Origin: Paraburkholderia fungorum
Lineage (GTDB): Bacteria > Pseudomonadota > Gammaproteobacteria > Burkholderiales > Burkholderiaceae
Reading direction: 5' to 3'
DNA length: 64,000 nucleotides
Assembly (NCBI RefSeq): GCF_902833645.1
Contig: NZ_CADFGE010000001.1
Span: 372,001 to 436,000 of the forward strand
Made by a program: the position numbers and the translations under genes. Of this stretch, positions 8,611 to 17,252 are shown piece after piece (the stretch's first letter is position 1; every line of letters begins with the position of its first letter). Under the pieces are notes generated by a model. It made no database searches. It worked only from the letters and a program-made list of their open reading frames with translations, and was not told the DNA's origin.

Positions 8611-8814
8611 TCAGTCGTCGTTGCCGCCTGCCCCCGGTGTCGCGATCCCGCTCACCGTATGCGCTGCCACGCGCAACAGGCGGATCTGTTTGCGGTAATT
8701 GCGGCAGCCGCTACAGGTGGGCAGATGCAGCCGGATCGCGACCCATTCGCCGGTCGTCAAACGGCGGTCGAGCGCATCCGACAGCAGGCGCGTGATGTTC
8801 TTACACTTCCCCAT
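8611..8814 (-). CDS. Short zinc-binding anti-sigma factor (zf-HC2 type)
   Basis: About 67 residues with the HxxxCxxC motif HLPTCSGC of zinc-associated anti-sigma (ZAS) domains, and an upstream Cys in GKCKN. No membrane segment is present, so this is a soluble anti-sigma candidate. ATG 8814 is preferred over ATG 8820 because GAGAGG lies 6 bases before it. It overlaps the end of the sigma factor gene by 14 bases, as expected for a translationally coupled sigma/anti-sigma pair. Partner assignment is by context. Confidence 0.8.
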   Translation of the reverse strand: MGKCKNITRLLSDALDRRLTTGEWVAIRLHLPTCSGCRNYRKQIRLLRVAAHTVSGIATPGAGGNDD

Positions 8815-9409
8815 TCGCATCCTCTCTGGATAGGCCTTTTTCGCTCAGGCAAGTGCGCAGGCGCAGGCGCGCGCGGTAGATCAGCACGCTGCAGTGATTG
8901 GCGGTCATCTGCAATTCGGCGCAGATCGCCTCGGTATCGAGATCGAGAAATTCGCGCATCATGAATACGCGCCCGATGTGTTCGGGCAGATGGTCCAGAC
9001 ACATCTCGAACAAGGTCCAGAATTGCTGCTGACGCAGTGCGGTTTCCGGCGTCGGCCACGGCTGGGGCTTGGCTTCGCGTGACCAGTGGCCGTTGTCCTT
9101 GAAAAGCTCGCGATCGAGCAGCGCTTCGCCATCGATTTCGGATTCCAGCGCTGACAGGTTCACTGTGCGCTGCCGGGCGCGCAAGGTGTCGACAAGCTTG
9201 TGCCGCAAGATGCCGAACACCCATGTCTTGTGTTCCGATTGCGCGGCGAACCGGTCGGCTTGCGTCCATGCAGCGGCGAGGGCCTCCTGGACAGCGTCTT
9301 CGGCGGCAGCGGCATCGCGCAGCTGTAAGCGGGCGAAGCGCACCAGATCGCGCCGCAGTTGCGTCAGATAGACCGGATCGTCGAGCGCCGGCCCGCTTAC
9401 TTGCGCCAT
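8801..9409 (-). CDS. ECF-type RNA polymerase sigma factor
   Basis: About 202 residues from ATG 9409, chosen for GGAG upstream; an in-frame ATG at 9556 would give 251 residues. Sigma region 2 is visible in DAAAAEDAVQEALAAAW and KTWVFGILRHKLVDTLRARQ. Region 4 is LPEHIGRVFMMREFLDLDTE followed by a helix-turn-helix. ECF factors direct transcription in response to envelope or oxidative signals, and the following ZAS-type gene is the likely inhibitor. The stimulus cannot be read from the sequence. Confidence 0.88.
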   Translation of the reverse strand: MAQVSGPALDDPVYLTQLRRDLVRFARLQLRDAAAAEDAVQEALAAAWTQADRFAAQSEHKTWVFGILRHKLVDTLRARQRTVNLSALESEIDGEALLDRELFKDNGHWSREAKPQPWPTPETALRQQQFWTLFEMCLDHLPEHIGRVFMMREFLDLDTEAICAELQMTANHCSVLIYRARLRLRTCLSEKGLSREDANGEV

Positions 9410-9883
9410 GGCAGGCTCCGTCGCCGCGCTTGCGGTTGCAGCAGGTTTTCTTCTGAATCGTTGCAGTTCATAGGCGGATGATTGTCCTCGCACAGTTTCC
9501 TGATGGGTGCGCCATTCTCCCGCACGTTGCTGCGCAAGCGAATTGGTATTGAACATGTACCCGCCGATAAACGATGACCTGATGAGCTTAGTCGTGCCGC
9601 GATGGGGTTTATGACGGGACTGATGAAAGCAAAAAACATTATTGCGAAAAATGAAATCTACGCTCCGGTGACAACTTGCAAGGTTGGCCGTATGGATGAG
9701 ACGTGCAGGCAGGCACGTGTAAAAGCAGGCCTCAGATCCACATTAAATACGCACCTGAATTGTTTCAATATTTGAAAAAAAGTCTTCTTCTCTTCGGTGT
9801 TTTTATGCGGACACTGAATCGCTATTCTTCAGTCCATCGATCGCATCCGATCGCACACCAACGCACTGAAGAGGAGCTTCACC
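9410..9883. other. Intergenic region before the small peptide gene
   Basis: About 470 bp between divergent genes. It should hold the sigma-factor promoter and the promoter and leader of the 43-residue peptide gene. It becomes AT-rich at about 9740-9810. I see no further gene with supporting signals. Confidence 0.5.
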
Positions 9884-10015
9884 ATGAAACGCATTCTTAC
9901 CGCCCTGATCGCTTCCATCGCTCTGTTTGCCGCTGCTTCGGGCGCCGCTCAGGCTGCTGCACCGGCTCAATGCAACGGCCCGGCATCGTACTGCAACGTG
10001 TTCTTCGGCAACTAA
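9884..10015 (+). CDS. Small secreted peptide, 43 residues, two cysteines
   Basis: ATG 9884 follows a strong GAGGAG at about 9871. The first 25 residues are a textbook Sec signal (MKRILTALIASIALFAAASG, then AAQA), leaving a mature peptide of about 18 residues with two Cys (APAQCNGPASYCNVFFGN). A strong terminator follows 70 bp downstream, so it is a compact monocistronic gene. I do not recognise the function. The two cysteines could form a disulfide after export. The gene is too short for most automatic calls. Confidence 0.75.
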   Translation: MKRILTALIASIALFAAASGAAQAAAPAQCNGPASYCNVFFGN

Positions 10016-10550
10016 TCGGCTGAAGAATATAGCTGGACACACGTTCAGCACGAGTCCGCTGGCAAGACAGATTCTCGAAGCAAAAAAAGGGCGCCGACAA
10101 GGGCGCCCTTTTTCGTATTCAATAATCTCGACGCGTTTGACGCGTGCACGCAAGGTATCGGCGGAGCCTGGCATTGCCGTACGGGCATCACGACACGCAA
10201 AGCGGTACACAATACCCGGCACTCCGAAGCAACACCCGCGCCCGATGCGCAAATGCGTCTAATGCTCACGCTTCTAACGTGTTACAGTGGCTCAACAGCT
10301 TGCAGTTCTCCTGCGCGTCTTGCGCAGTCCCTCAGGCATCTGCCTCTCATCACAGCGCCCTGAATCGAACAGGGTCCTTTCCTTCTACCCTGTTTTGCGA
10401 TGCCGTCGGCGTGACCTGGTCAAGTGGCCGCTCGTCATGCGCATCGCCGATTCGCACCGCATCTTCCGCTGCAACGCCGCGACTCGCCCGGCGTCACGCC
10501 GCTCATCCATACCACGTTCCAGGCGAGATCCTTCACCGGAGACGACCACC
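10016..10550. other. Intergenic region after the small peptide gene
   Basis: Holds the terminator at 10084-10113. The remaining 430 bp before the next small gene show no convincing reading frame; a promoter for that gene must lie here but I cannot place it. Confidence 0.5.
10084..10113 (+). terminator. Terminator of the small peptide gene
   Basis: Stem AAAAAGGGCGCC / GGCGCCCTTTTT with loop GACAAG, ending in a T run. It lies 70 bp after the peptide stop codon. Confidence 0.85.
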
Positions 10551-10835
10551 ATGAACAATACGATCAGAAGCTATCGGGGCCTTGAGATTTATCCGCTGGT
10601 TTATCCACACCAGCCGCGCTCTTCCGACGGCGCCCGCCACTACGATGCGGGCTTCGACGCCGCCGTGCGAATCTGCCGGCGCGGTACCGACGACAGCTTG
10701 ACCAGCAGCCGTGTCTTTCAGGTGCCGAGCCGTTCACCGTTTGGCGCGGCCGGCGACGCGCGCATTGCGTCGACAAGTTACGCGGAACAGGTGATCGACG
10801 GCATGGTTGTTGGCCAGTCGATCGCCGGCCTTTGA
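10551..10835 (+). CDS. Conserved-looking small protein of unknown function
   Basis: The 94-residue protein starts MNNTIRSYRGLEIYPLVYPH. GGAG lies 9 bases upstream of ATG 10551. It has no membrane segment or signal; aromatic and charged residues suggest a small soluble domain. Its stop overlaps the start of the next small gene (TGATG), implying coupled translation. A perfect DnaA box is embedded at 10601-10609 in the codons for VYPH. I cannot assign a family. Confidence 0.7.
   Translation: MNNTIRSYRGLEIYPLVYPHQPRSSDGARHYDAGFDAAVRICRRGTDDSLTSSRVFQVPSRSPFGAAGDARIASTSYAEQVIDGMVVGQSIAGL
10601..10609 (+). promoter_or_regulatory. DnaA box inside a small gene
   Basis: Perfect TTATCCACA within the 94-residue gene, about 590 bp left of the DnaA-box cluster at 11191-11251. 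It could be chance, because the TAT CCA CAC codons are ordinary. Confidence 0.4.
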
Positions 10836-11116
10836 TGCGTGCGCCGATGGCAAGTCATGTTTCCAGGCGCTCGCAGGGCGTGAATTCCCCGCCGCTGACC
10901 GGCCGCGCGAACTATCAGGTCGCGGTGTCGTCGCGTCGAACCTCCAGCGGGACGGTGCCGACGCTGAAAGTGATCCGGCTGAGCGACGAGCGCGTGATCT
11001 ACCCTTTTCGGGGGCACGCGGACATGCCGTTCTTCGAAACGGCCGACGCGGCCCAGTCGTTTGCCGAGACGTATGGCTGGCAGCTCGTGGATGGCGATAT
11101 CGCCGTACCGGAATGA
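10835..11116 (+). CDS. Small protein of unknown function, coupled to the previous gene
   Basis: About 93 residues from ATG 10835, which overlaps the previous stop by one base; TTG 10832 is an alternative. A basic N-terminal stretch (ASHVSRRSQG) is followed by a compact domain with LKVIRLSDERVIYPFRGHAD and FFETADAAQSFAETYGWQLVDGD. The latter reads like a small single-domain fold with a terminal helix. No family is assigned with confidence. Coupling suggests a joint function with the 94-residue partner. Confidence 0.7.
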   Translation: MRAPMASHVSRRSQGVNSPPLTGRANYQVAVSSRRTSSGTVPTLKVIRLSDERVIYPFRGHADMPFFETADAAQSFAETYGWQLVDGDIAVPE

Positions 11117-11188
11117 CGGTGACAAACACGCGTTTGCCTCAAATCGTCCTAGGCCGAAAGCATGCTTGATTGACAAGGCAAAAGTACC

Positions 11189-11251
11189 AGTTATCCACAA
11201 GGTTATTCAGTGAATCTGTGGATAACTTTTGGTGCTACCGGGTTATCCACC
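11189..11251. promoter_or_regulatory. Cluster of three DnaA boxes with an 11-bp inverted repeat
   Basis: DnaA boxes are at 11191-11199 (TTATCCACA), 11217-11225 (TGTGGATAA, inverted) and 11243-11251 (TTATCCACC, one mismatch). The first two form a perfect 11-bp inverted repeat, AGTTATCCACA / TGTGGATAACT, around 17 bases that contain the palindrome ATTCAGTGAAT. It lies between genes, about 10 kb from the origin. DnaA titration, DnaA reactivation (DARS-like) or DnaA control of the next gene are possible. Confidence 0.65.
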
Positions 11252-11393
11252 GCCCGCAATTTTCGGGACGGCGGTCCGCACTGCTGAAAGCTGCCGTTTT
11301 TACACTCGTTGCCGCCATCTCGCGCGGCTTTTGCCTATGATGGACAGTTCGTACCCTTTCGCGCGTCGCGCGCCTTACCTCAAGGAAGCGAAC

Positions 11394-11948
11394 ATGGCCT
11401 ATCACATCGCAGTAGTTGTCGGCAGCCTGCGCCGCGAGTCGTTCAACCGCCAGTTGGCGCAAGCCGTGATTTCACTTGCGCCCGCGGACTTCACGTTCGA
11501 ATTCATCGATATTGGCACCTTGCCGCTTTATAGCCAGGATTACGACGCCGACTATCCGGAAGTCGCCAAACACCTGAAGCAGCGCGTCGAAGCCGCCGAC
11601 GGCCTGTTATTTGTCACGCCCGAGTACAACCGCTCCATACCGGGTGTCCTGAAGAACGCACTCGACTGGGGCTCGCGGCCGTGGGGCACCAATTCATGGG
11701 GCAATAAGCCGGGTGCGGTGCTCGGCACCTCGCTTGGCGCAACCGGAACGGCGCTGGCGCAACAGCATCTGCGCAACGTGCTGGCTTATCTCGACGTGGC
11801 CACGCTTGCCCAGCCCGAAATGTTCATCAAGCACGACGCGTCGGTCATCAACGAGAAAGGCGAGATCCTGAACGACGGCACCCGCCAGTTCCTGCAGACG
11901 TTCGTCGACCGCTACGTCGCATGGGTCACGCGTCAGACCGCTGCCTGA
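11394..11948 (+). CDS. NAD(P)H-dependent FMN reductase
   Basis: The 184-residue flavodoxin-fold protein starts at ATG 11394, with AAGGAAG at 11382-11388. The FMN-phosphate loop is VVGSLRRESFNRQ (residues 8-20). The family segments LLFVTPEYNRSIPGVLKNALDW and GATGTALAQQHLR are clear. It belongs to the NADPH-dependent FMN reductase / chromate and quinone reductase group (SsuE, ChrR, YieF type). The substrate cannot be told; roles in quinone or azo reduction are known for relatives. The DnaA-box cluster lies about 140 bp upstream. Confidence 0.88.
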   Translation: MAYHIAVVVGSLRRESFNRQLAQAVISLAPADFTFEFIDIGTLPLYSQDYDADYPEVAKHLKQRVEAADGLLFVTPEYNRSIPGVLKNALDWGSRPWGTNSWGNKPGAVLGTSLGATGTALAQQHLRNVLAYLDVATLAQPEMFIKHDASVINEKGEILNDGTRQFLQTFVDRYVAWVTRQTAA

Positions 11949-12029
11949 CGGCTCATTCGCATACACGCCCGAAAGGGAAGCGCCGCCGTTGCCCGTTATC
12001 TCACGGCACGCCGGCGCGGCCCTGTGGCG

Positions 12030-13076
12030 CTAGACGTGGTGATGCCCCGTCACTCTTTCCCAGCCATGACGTACAGCGAGCTTGAAGCGCTCCCACGTGC
12101 TGTCCGCCGAGGTGGTTTCCCAGTGACGCCGGGCCTCCGGTTCGATGTCGTCCCACTGCCGGTCGTGATAATTCGTGTCGCGGCCGATCTCCGCGCCGTA
12201 GCGATAGGCCGGCGCGTAATCTTCATAGCGCGAATTCTCGGCCGCGTATTGCTCGTCGTAGTGAGCGCGGAAATCCTCTTCGTATTCCAGGTACTCGTTT
12301 GGAATCTGGTTGCCCAAACCCGCAGTTGACCGCCCTGTTTCGGGGACCGCTCCGGTGGGTTGCAAGATCGCGCCTGAGCCCGGCATCGAACCGGCGGCAA
12401 TCGCGGTGCGTCCCGCATCGTCCGCCAGTGGATCGGCGGGCAGGTCAAGCGGGTCGTGCAATGGCCGCTCGGCGAGCGGGGGCGGGACGAACGGCTCCGC
12501 GTCGGTGCCCATGAGCGGCGGCGGATAAAGCGGTTCGTCCGGATCGGCAGGCCGCACGGTTGAGCGGGACGCATCTACGCCGGGCGTCGCCACGCCGGGC
12601 GTCGCTACGCCGGACGTCGTAACGCTCGATGAATGCGGCGTGCCGGGCGTCACCGCACCGATACCGAGTTCGTCGAGAATCGAATGATCGCGACTCGACT
12701 CCGGTGACGTGCCCCAATCGGGCGAGCGCTCGCCAATGTCGGTCGCCCCCAGCCTAGTCAAGGTATTGCGAGCGAGTTCCGCGTGTGATTCGCTGGCCGC
12801 GTTCACGCACACCAGCACAGCGCCGCGGCGCACGGCTTCAGCGTAACGGGCCGTGTCCGGCGCGCGCGGGCCGGTAGCAAACAGGCTTGAAAGAAAGCGC
12901 TCGATATTGGCGAGCACGCCCGAACTCGCGACCTCCTCGGTCGCGGAGTCGACGGACGGTTCCGGATTGGCTTGCAACTCGATCGTTTCGCGTGCAAAAC
13001 CAGTTTGCACAAGCGTGTCGCGCGCGGATTCCGCTTGAGAATAAGTCTCGAATAAACCAATCACAGTGTGTCGCAT
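12030..13076 (-). CDS. Stress-type protein with N-terminal GSP17M-like domain and repeats
   Basis: About 348 residues from ATG 13076, chosen for GGGAGG upstream; a frame extension to 13202 lacks support. The N-terminal 110 residues (RHTVIGLFETYSQAESARD) resemble the general stress protein 17M-like domain. The middle is Pro/Ala-rich with a short tandem repeat, GVATPGVATPGVDAS, from 15-bp DNA repeats near 12580-12615. The C-terminus is rich in Tyr, Asp, Glu and Arg (EYEEDFRAHYDEQY) and resembles regions of stress-linked proteins. No signal peptide. Function unknown. Confidence 0.75.
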   Translation of the reverse strand: MRHTVIGLFETYSQAESARDTLVQTGFARETIELQANPEPSVDSATEEVASSGVLANIERFLSSLFATGPRAPDTARYAEAVRRGAVLVCVNAASESHAELARNTLTRLGATDIGERSPDWGTSPESSRDHSILDELGIGAVTPGTPHSSSVTTSGVATPGVATPGVDASRSTVRPADPDEPLYPPPLMGTDAEPFVPPPLAERPLHDPLDLPADPLADDAGRTAIAAGSMPGSGAILQPTGAVPETGRSTAGLGNQIPNEYLEYEEDFRAHYDEQYAAENSRYEDYAPAYRYGAEIGRDTNYHDRQWDDIEPEARRHWETTSADSTWERFKLAVRHGWERVTGHHHV

Positions 13077-13287
13077 AGCTGCCTCCCGACGGTTTTGCTG
13101 AAATAGACGGCGCAAGAGCGCGTCGGCCTCCTTCAGAAACGTCGCAACGATCATGCCGGGCCCGCAGGATGGTCCCGCGCGCCTGCTGCTGGCCGTCGAC
13201 ACCGATTGGCGTAGGTGGAAACCGCGGCGTACCGCTACTGCGCTTTTACAAGCTTGGTAATTGACGGCGGCGCGAACCCGCCTGGAT

Positions 13288-15576
13288 CTATCCGGCCGGA
13301 TGCGACGCCGCGGCCGGATCGGCGCCCGTTTGCCCCAGATCGCGCTGAACGTCTTGCAGGAGCGTTTCCAGTACCGCGATATCGAAAGGTTTGGATAGCA
13401 CCCGCACGTTCACATGCCGCGCGCGGTCGAGTTCTTCCGCGTAGCCGGTGACGAGGATGACCGGCAGCCGCGTGTCGAAAGCCAGCACGGCCTCGGCAAG
13501 GTCGATACCGTTCATCGTGCCGGGCATGTGGATGTCCGACAGCACCAGATCGAAGGGCAACGGCCTGCCGGTGCGTGCCTGCTTCGCGTGGGCGTCGTCG
13601 AACAGGCGCAGCGCGGTGTCCGCGTTGGACACGCTGGTGACCTGATGGCCCATCATCTGCAGCAGAGCTTCGGTGCCGGCAGCCACCTCATCGTTGTCCT
13701 CGACCAGCAGAATGCGCAAGCCGGGCGGCGTGCTGCTTTCCTCGACGCCCGTCTCGGCCGGCACTTCGGCCTCGGGCTCGGCCGTGGCGCGCGGCAGATA
13801 GAGCCGCACCGAGGTGCCCGCACCGATTGCGCTGTCGATCGCGGCAAGGCCACCGGAACGCTCGCAGAAGGCGAAAACCTGCGGCAGTCCGAGACCGGTG
13901 CCCATGCCGGTGGGCTTCGTCGTATAAAGCGGTTCGAAGGCGCGTGCGAGCACTTCAGGCGGCATGCCGCTGCCGGTGTCCTCGAGCGAGAGCTGCACGA
14001 AGTCGCCCGTCAACGGAAAGCCATCTTCGCGGCGAAAAGTGATATTGGCGGCTCGAACGGTGAAGCGGCCGCCGTTGGGCATGGCGTCGCGCGCGTTCAC
14101 GGCGACGTTGATCAGCGCGAGTTCGAGCTCGGCGACGTCGACACGCATCGGCCAGATATTGACGCCGATGTCGATCACCAGCGAAATCTTCGCGCCGAGC
14201 GACGCGCGCAGCAGCTCGCGGCAGGCCGGCAGCCAGCGCTCGAGCGCCAGCGTCTCGCTGCGCAACGGCTGCTTGCGCGCGACGCCGAGCAATTGCCGGG
14301 TAAGCGACTGGCCGCTCTTGAGTGCCCGCTCGATCGCCGACAACTCGCGGTCGAGCCCCGGCGTGCCGCGCCGCCGGGCGATCTGCACGTTGGCCGAAAC
14401 GACCATGAGCAGGTTGTTGAAATCGTGCGCCACGCTGCCGACCAGGTTGCCGAGCGCCTCCATCTTGCGCGACTGGCGATACGCGGATTCGATCGAGCGG
14501 CGCATCGAGGCTTCGGCCTGCCAGCGCTCCCACGCTTCTTCTTCGGCGCCAAGGCGGCGCAGCGATAGCCAGATGACACACCACAGCACGATGGACGGCG
14601 TGAACATCGACAGGATCAGCACGCTCAGGTGCCGGTACCAGGCGCCCCAGATCGCCGCGGTGCGATAGGCGCACGACACGTAGACCGGATAGGCGCCCAC
14701 GCGCCGGAACGCGAGGATCACGTTGTCGCCGTCAATGTCGGAATGCATCCGTACGACGCCGGCTCGCCGCCCCTGCGCCAGTGCTTTGGCCAGTGGCGAA
14801 GTCGGTCCCAGCGCGAGCGGCTCGCCCAGGCGGCGCGGATAGTGCGCGAGGATTGCGCCATCGGCGCGCAGCAGGCTCATGGTCATCGGCGTGCTGCCGT
14901 TGCCGCCAAGTAATTCGCGGTAGAACGCGTCGAAATAGCTGGGCCGCAGCGCGACAGAGACGACCCCGGCAAACGAGCCGTCGGCGGCGCGACGCTCCAC
15001 GCCGGTATTGAATAGCTGTTCGCCCGTCACGTGTCCCGCCATTACCTTCGAGACATGCTCGAGGCTCTTGCTGTCCCGAATGCCGATGAAATCGTCGCGC
15101 TCGGCAATCGACAGCACTGGAGCGGGATAGAAACGGCTGGTGGCGAGCAGGTCGCCCTCGTGGCCGAAAATCGATACGGCCGCAACCTGCGGGTAGCCGC
15201 CGCCCATCGTGCGCAGCTTCTCGTGAATCTCGCGTTCCTGCGCGCGCACGCCGTTGTCGTCCAGACCTTGCGTCAGATCCACGACGCGCGCGTCCAGCGT
15301 CTCGTTCATGTCGAACACTTTCAACGCATGTTCTTCCGCCACGCGCACGGTGCGCAGCGTCACGTCGGTTGCGTCGGCCATGCGGGTGCGCAGATCGCTG
15401 AACGCCATTGCCGCGACGTACACGCACGGCAGCACAATGGCTGTGATCAACAACGCGATCAGCGTGATGCGGCGGACATGGAAATTCTGCTCCGGCACGG
15501 CCGGGAAACGCGCCTCGTCCGGGCGGCTAGCGGGGCTGCGGCTCGCTTCGGGCGGGTCGAACCGGTCAGGTGTCAT
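13288..15576 (-). CDS. Hybrid sensor histidine kinase with receiver domain
   Basis: The 762-residue membrane sensor has a first membrane helix at about residues 36-58, a periplasmic double-Cache-like sensor domain to about 310, a second helix near 315-340, then HisKA with H384 in SVAHDFNNLL, HATPase (segment VNARDAMPNGG and GTGLGLPQV) and a C-terminal receiver domain with phospho-acceptor D681 (LSDIHMPG). This suits sensing a small ligand and relaying phosphate His-Asp. No separate response regulator is adjacent on that strand; the CheY-like gene at 16268 is divergent and could be a target, which is speculative. Confidence 0.88.
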   Translation of the reverse strand: MTPDRFDPPEASRSPASRPDEARFPAVPEQNFHVRRITLIALLITAIVLPCVYVAAMAFSDLRTRMADATDVTLRTVRVAEEHALKVFDMNETLDARVVDLTQGLDDNGVRAQEREIHEKLRTMGGGYPQVAAVSIFGHEGDLLATSRFYPAPVLSIAERDDFIGIRDSKSLEHVSKVMAGHVTGEQLFNTGVERRAADGSFAGVVSVALRPSYFDAFYRELLGGNGSTPMTMSLLRADGAILAHYPRRLGEPLALGPTSPLAKALAQGRRAGVVRMHSDIDGDNVILAFRRVGAYPVYVSCAYRTAAIWGAWYRHLSVLILSMFTPSIVLWCVIWLSLRRLGAEEEAWERWQAEASMRRSIESAYRQSRKMEALGNLVGSVAHDFNNLLMVVSANVQIARRRGTPGLDRELSAIERALKSGQSLTRQLLGVARKQPLRSETLALERWLPACRELLRASLGAKISLVIDIGVNIWPMRVDVAELELALINVAVNARDAMPNGGRFTVRAANITFRREDGFPLTGDFVQLSLEDTGSGMPPEVLARAFEPLYTTKPTGMGTGLGLPQVFAFCERSGGLAAIDSAIGAGTSVRLYLPRATAEPEAEVPAETGVEESSTPPGLRILLVEDNDEVAAGTEALLQMMGHQVTSVSNADTALRLFDDAHAKQARTGRPLPFDLVLSDIHMPGTMNGIDLAEAVLAFDTRLPVILVTGYAEELDRARHVNVRVLSKPFDIAVLETLLQDVQRDLGQTGADPAAASHPAG

Positions 15577-16267
15577 GGTCGATAACGCGAAGGTCGTTCG
15601 GAACGAAAGGGCGAGAAATCGGGCCGGAAATCGGTTTCATACAAAAAGCATAGACAGGCAGCGGCAGGCCGGGTATCTGTGACTCATGGTCGCGCCATGA
15701 TTTGTCTGCCGTTTGAATCAGTGACAAATCGAGAAGCGCAAACGTACACAAAAGTATAAATGCAAAAGAAAGCCTTCGAAATCTACCAAAATATTTTCAT
15801 AAGCAGTGTCCAATGGGAAAATCTCTTTAATCAAAGCGAAATTGGCGTATTGCCTTTCCGCCGTTTTACTTCGAAAATCGCCGTCATCACAAATAATGTG
15901 TCCGCCATGTTCGGATGCATCTGCCGCGAGGGCCGCCAGACAACGCGCACAACGCGTGACCGAAGGCGTTCGCGGAATCAGGCGCGCGGCAAGGGGACCA
16001 GCCCGATCCGTGAAGCCGCGCGGATTCATCTACGGGGTAGGCTTCGAACATGCCGGTCATAGCCGTCGTCCACCGTGCTCGCACGCATCCATGCGCGCCC
16101 ACGGCTTCCGTCAAAAGCGCCGCAGTGCGCTCTCTCCCCGCTCGTTTGCAAGCTGCATTCTCGCAAGCTTCAGCTCGCTTTACCGCTAGTCGACAGACTG
16201 CGCGCTAAAGAAACTGCCTCTATCCGCCGTTAACGCGCAAGAGCTTATTCTGCTTACCGACCCGCCC
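15577..16267. other. Intergenic region with AT-rich segment
   Basis: About 690 bp between the divergent sensor kinase and CheY-like genes. A stretch at roughly 15720-15900 is far more AT-rich than its surroundings. The weak open frames lack ribosome sites and family signals. It must contain two divergent promoters and may include an unrecognised RNA or relic. Confidence 0.5.
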
Positions 16268-16636
16268 ATGCCTTTGCCCATTGTGATCGCCGACGATTCA
16301 TTGCTTGCCCGCAAGGTGCTCACCAAGGCATTGCCGCCGGACTGGGATGTCGACGTGTCCTACGCGACGAATGGGCGTGAAGCGCTCGGCCTGTATCGCG
16401 AAGGCAAGGCGTCGGTGATGTTCCTCGATCTGACGATGCCGGACATGACCGGCTATCAGGTGCTGGAAGCCTTGCAGCATGAGGACCTGAACACCTTCGT
16501 CATTGTCGTTTCCGCCGATGTTCAACCGATGGCCCAGTCGCGCGTGCGCGCGCTCGGCGCCGCCGCATTCATCGCCAAGCCCGTGACGCCCGAGGCGGTA
16601 CTTCCCATCCTCAAGGAGTACGGGTTGTATGTCTGA
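16268..16636 (+). CDS. CheY-like single-domain response regulator
   Basis: The 122-residue receiver has acidic residues D9/D10 (IADDS), phospho-acceptor D54 (MFLDLTMPDMTG), switch S82 (VVSADV) and K104 (AKPV). It has no output domain. It is the first gene of a three-gene operon with CheC-like and GGDEF proteins, overlapping the next gene by 8 bases. It probably passes phosphorylation to the downstream partners; this is context inference. Confidence 0.9.
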   Translation: MPLPIVIADDSLLARKVLTKALPPDWDVDVSYATNGREALGLYREGKASVMFLDLTMPDMTGYQVLEALQHEDLNTFVIVVSADVQPMAQSRVRALGAAAFIAKPVTPEAVLPILKEYGLYV

Positions 16637-17252
16637 GCCAGTCCTCACCGAAGACCGGCGCGACGCGCTGCAGGAGGTCGCCAATCTGGCGATGGGTCAG
16701 GCCGCGACGCGTCTCGCGCGTCTGCTCGATGCGTTTATCGAATTGTCGGTGCCGCGCGTGAAGGTGGTGGCGGTGAGCGAGGCGGCAGCGGCGCTACGCG
16801 AAATGACCGGGATCGAGGACACGGTGAGCGCGGTGCGTCAGGGTTTTCGTTCCGACATCAAGGGCGAAGCGCTGGTGATCTGCCGCAGCGACAGCATCGA
16901 CCAGCTATGTGCGCTGGTGAGCGATCCCTATTCGCGTTCGAGCTACGAGGCGGTGAGCCAGCAGGAACTCGTATTCGACGTCGCGAACGTGCTGACGGGC
17001 GCGTGTGTCTCGTGCATTCTCGACCAGCTCGGCCGCACGCCGGTGTTCTCCGCGCCGGGCCTGCTCGGCGAAGCCATGACGCTCGACGACGTATTCCAGC
17101 CCGGCGTCCTGCAATGGGAAGTTGCGCTGCTGGTGGAAGTCAACTTTGCGCTCGAGGATCAGAGCTTCCGCGCGCACCTCGTGATGCTGATGGCCGAAGA
17201 ATCGATCCGCCATATGAACGAGGCGCTCGACGAGTTGCTATCCAGCTTATGA
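16629..17252 (+). CDS. CheC-like phosphatase domain protein
   Basis: The 207-residue protein has a CheC motif ExxN in QEVANLAMGQAATRL (first site, followed by a Pro about 22 residues on). A second site, ELVFDVANVLTGACVSCIL, has Asp in place of the usual Glu. CheC proteins dephosphorylate CheY-P. Its gene overlaps the CheY-like gene by 8 bases and the GGDEF gene by 4, so the natural substrate is likely the neighbouring receiver. No che cluster is near. Confidence 0.85.
   Translation: MSEPVLTEDRRDALQEVANLAMGQAATRLARLLDAFIELSVPRVKVVAVSEAAAALREMTGIEDTVSAVRQGFRSDIKGEALVICRSDSIDQLCALVSDPYSRSSYEAVSQQELVFDVANVLTGACVSCILDQLGRTPVFSAPGLLGEAMTLDDVFQPGVLQWEVALLVEVNFALEDQSFRAHLVMLMAEESIRHMNEALDELLSSL

Noticed and set aside
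15718..16029. 103-residue frame in the AT-rich region
   Set aside because: No ribosome site, no family features, and it crosses a composition change.
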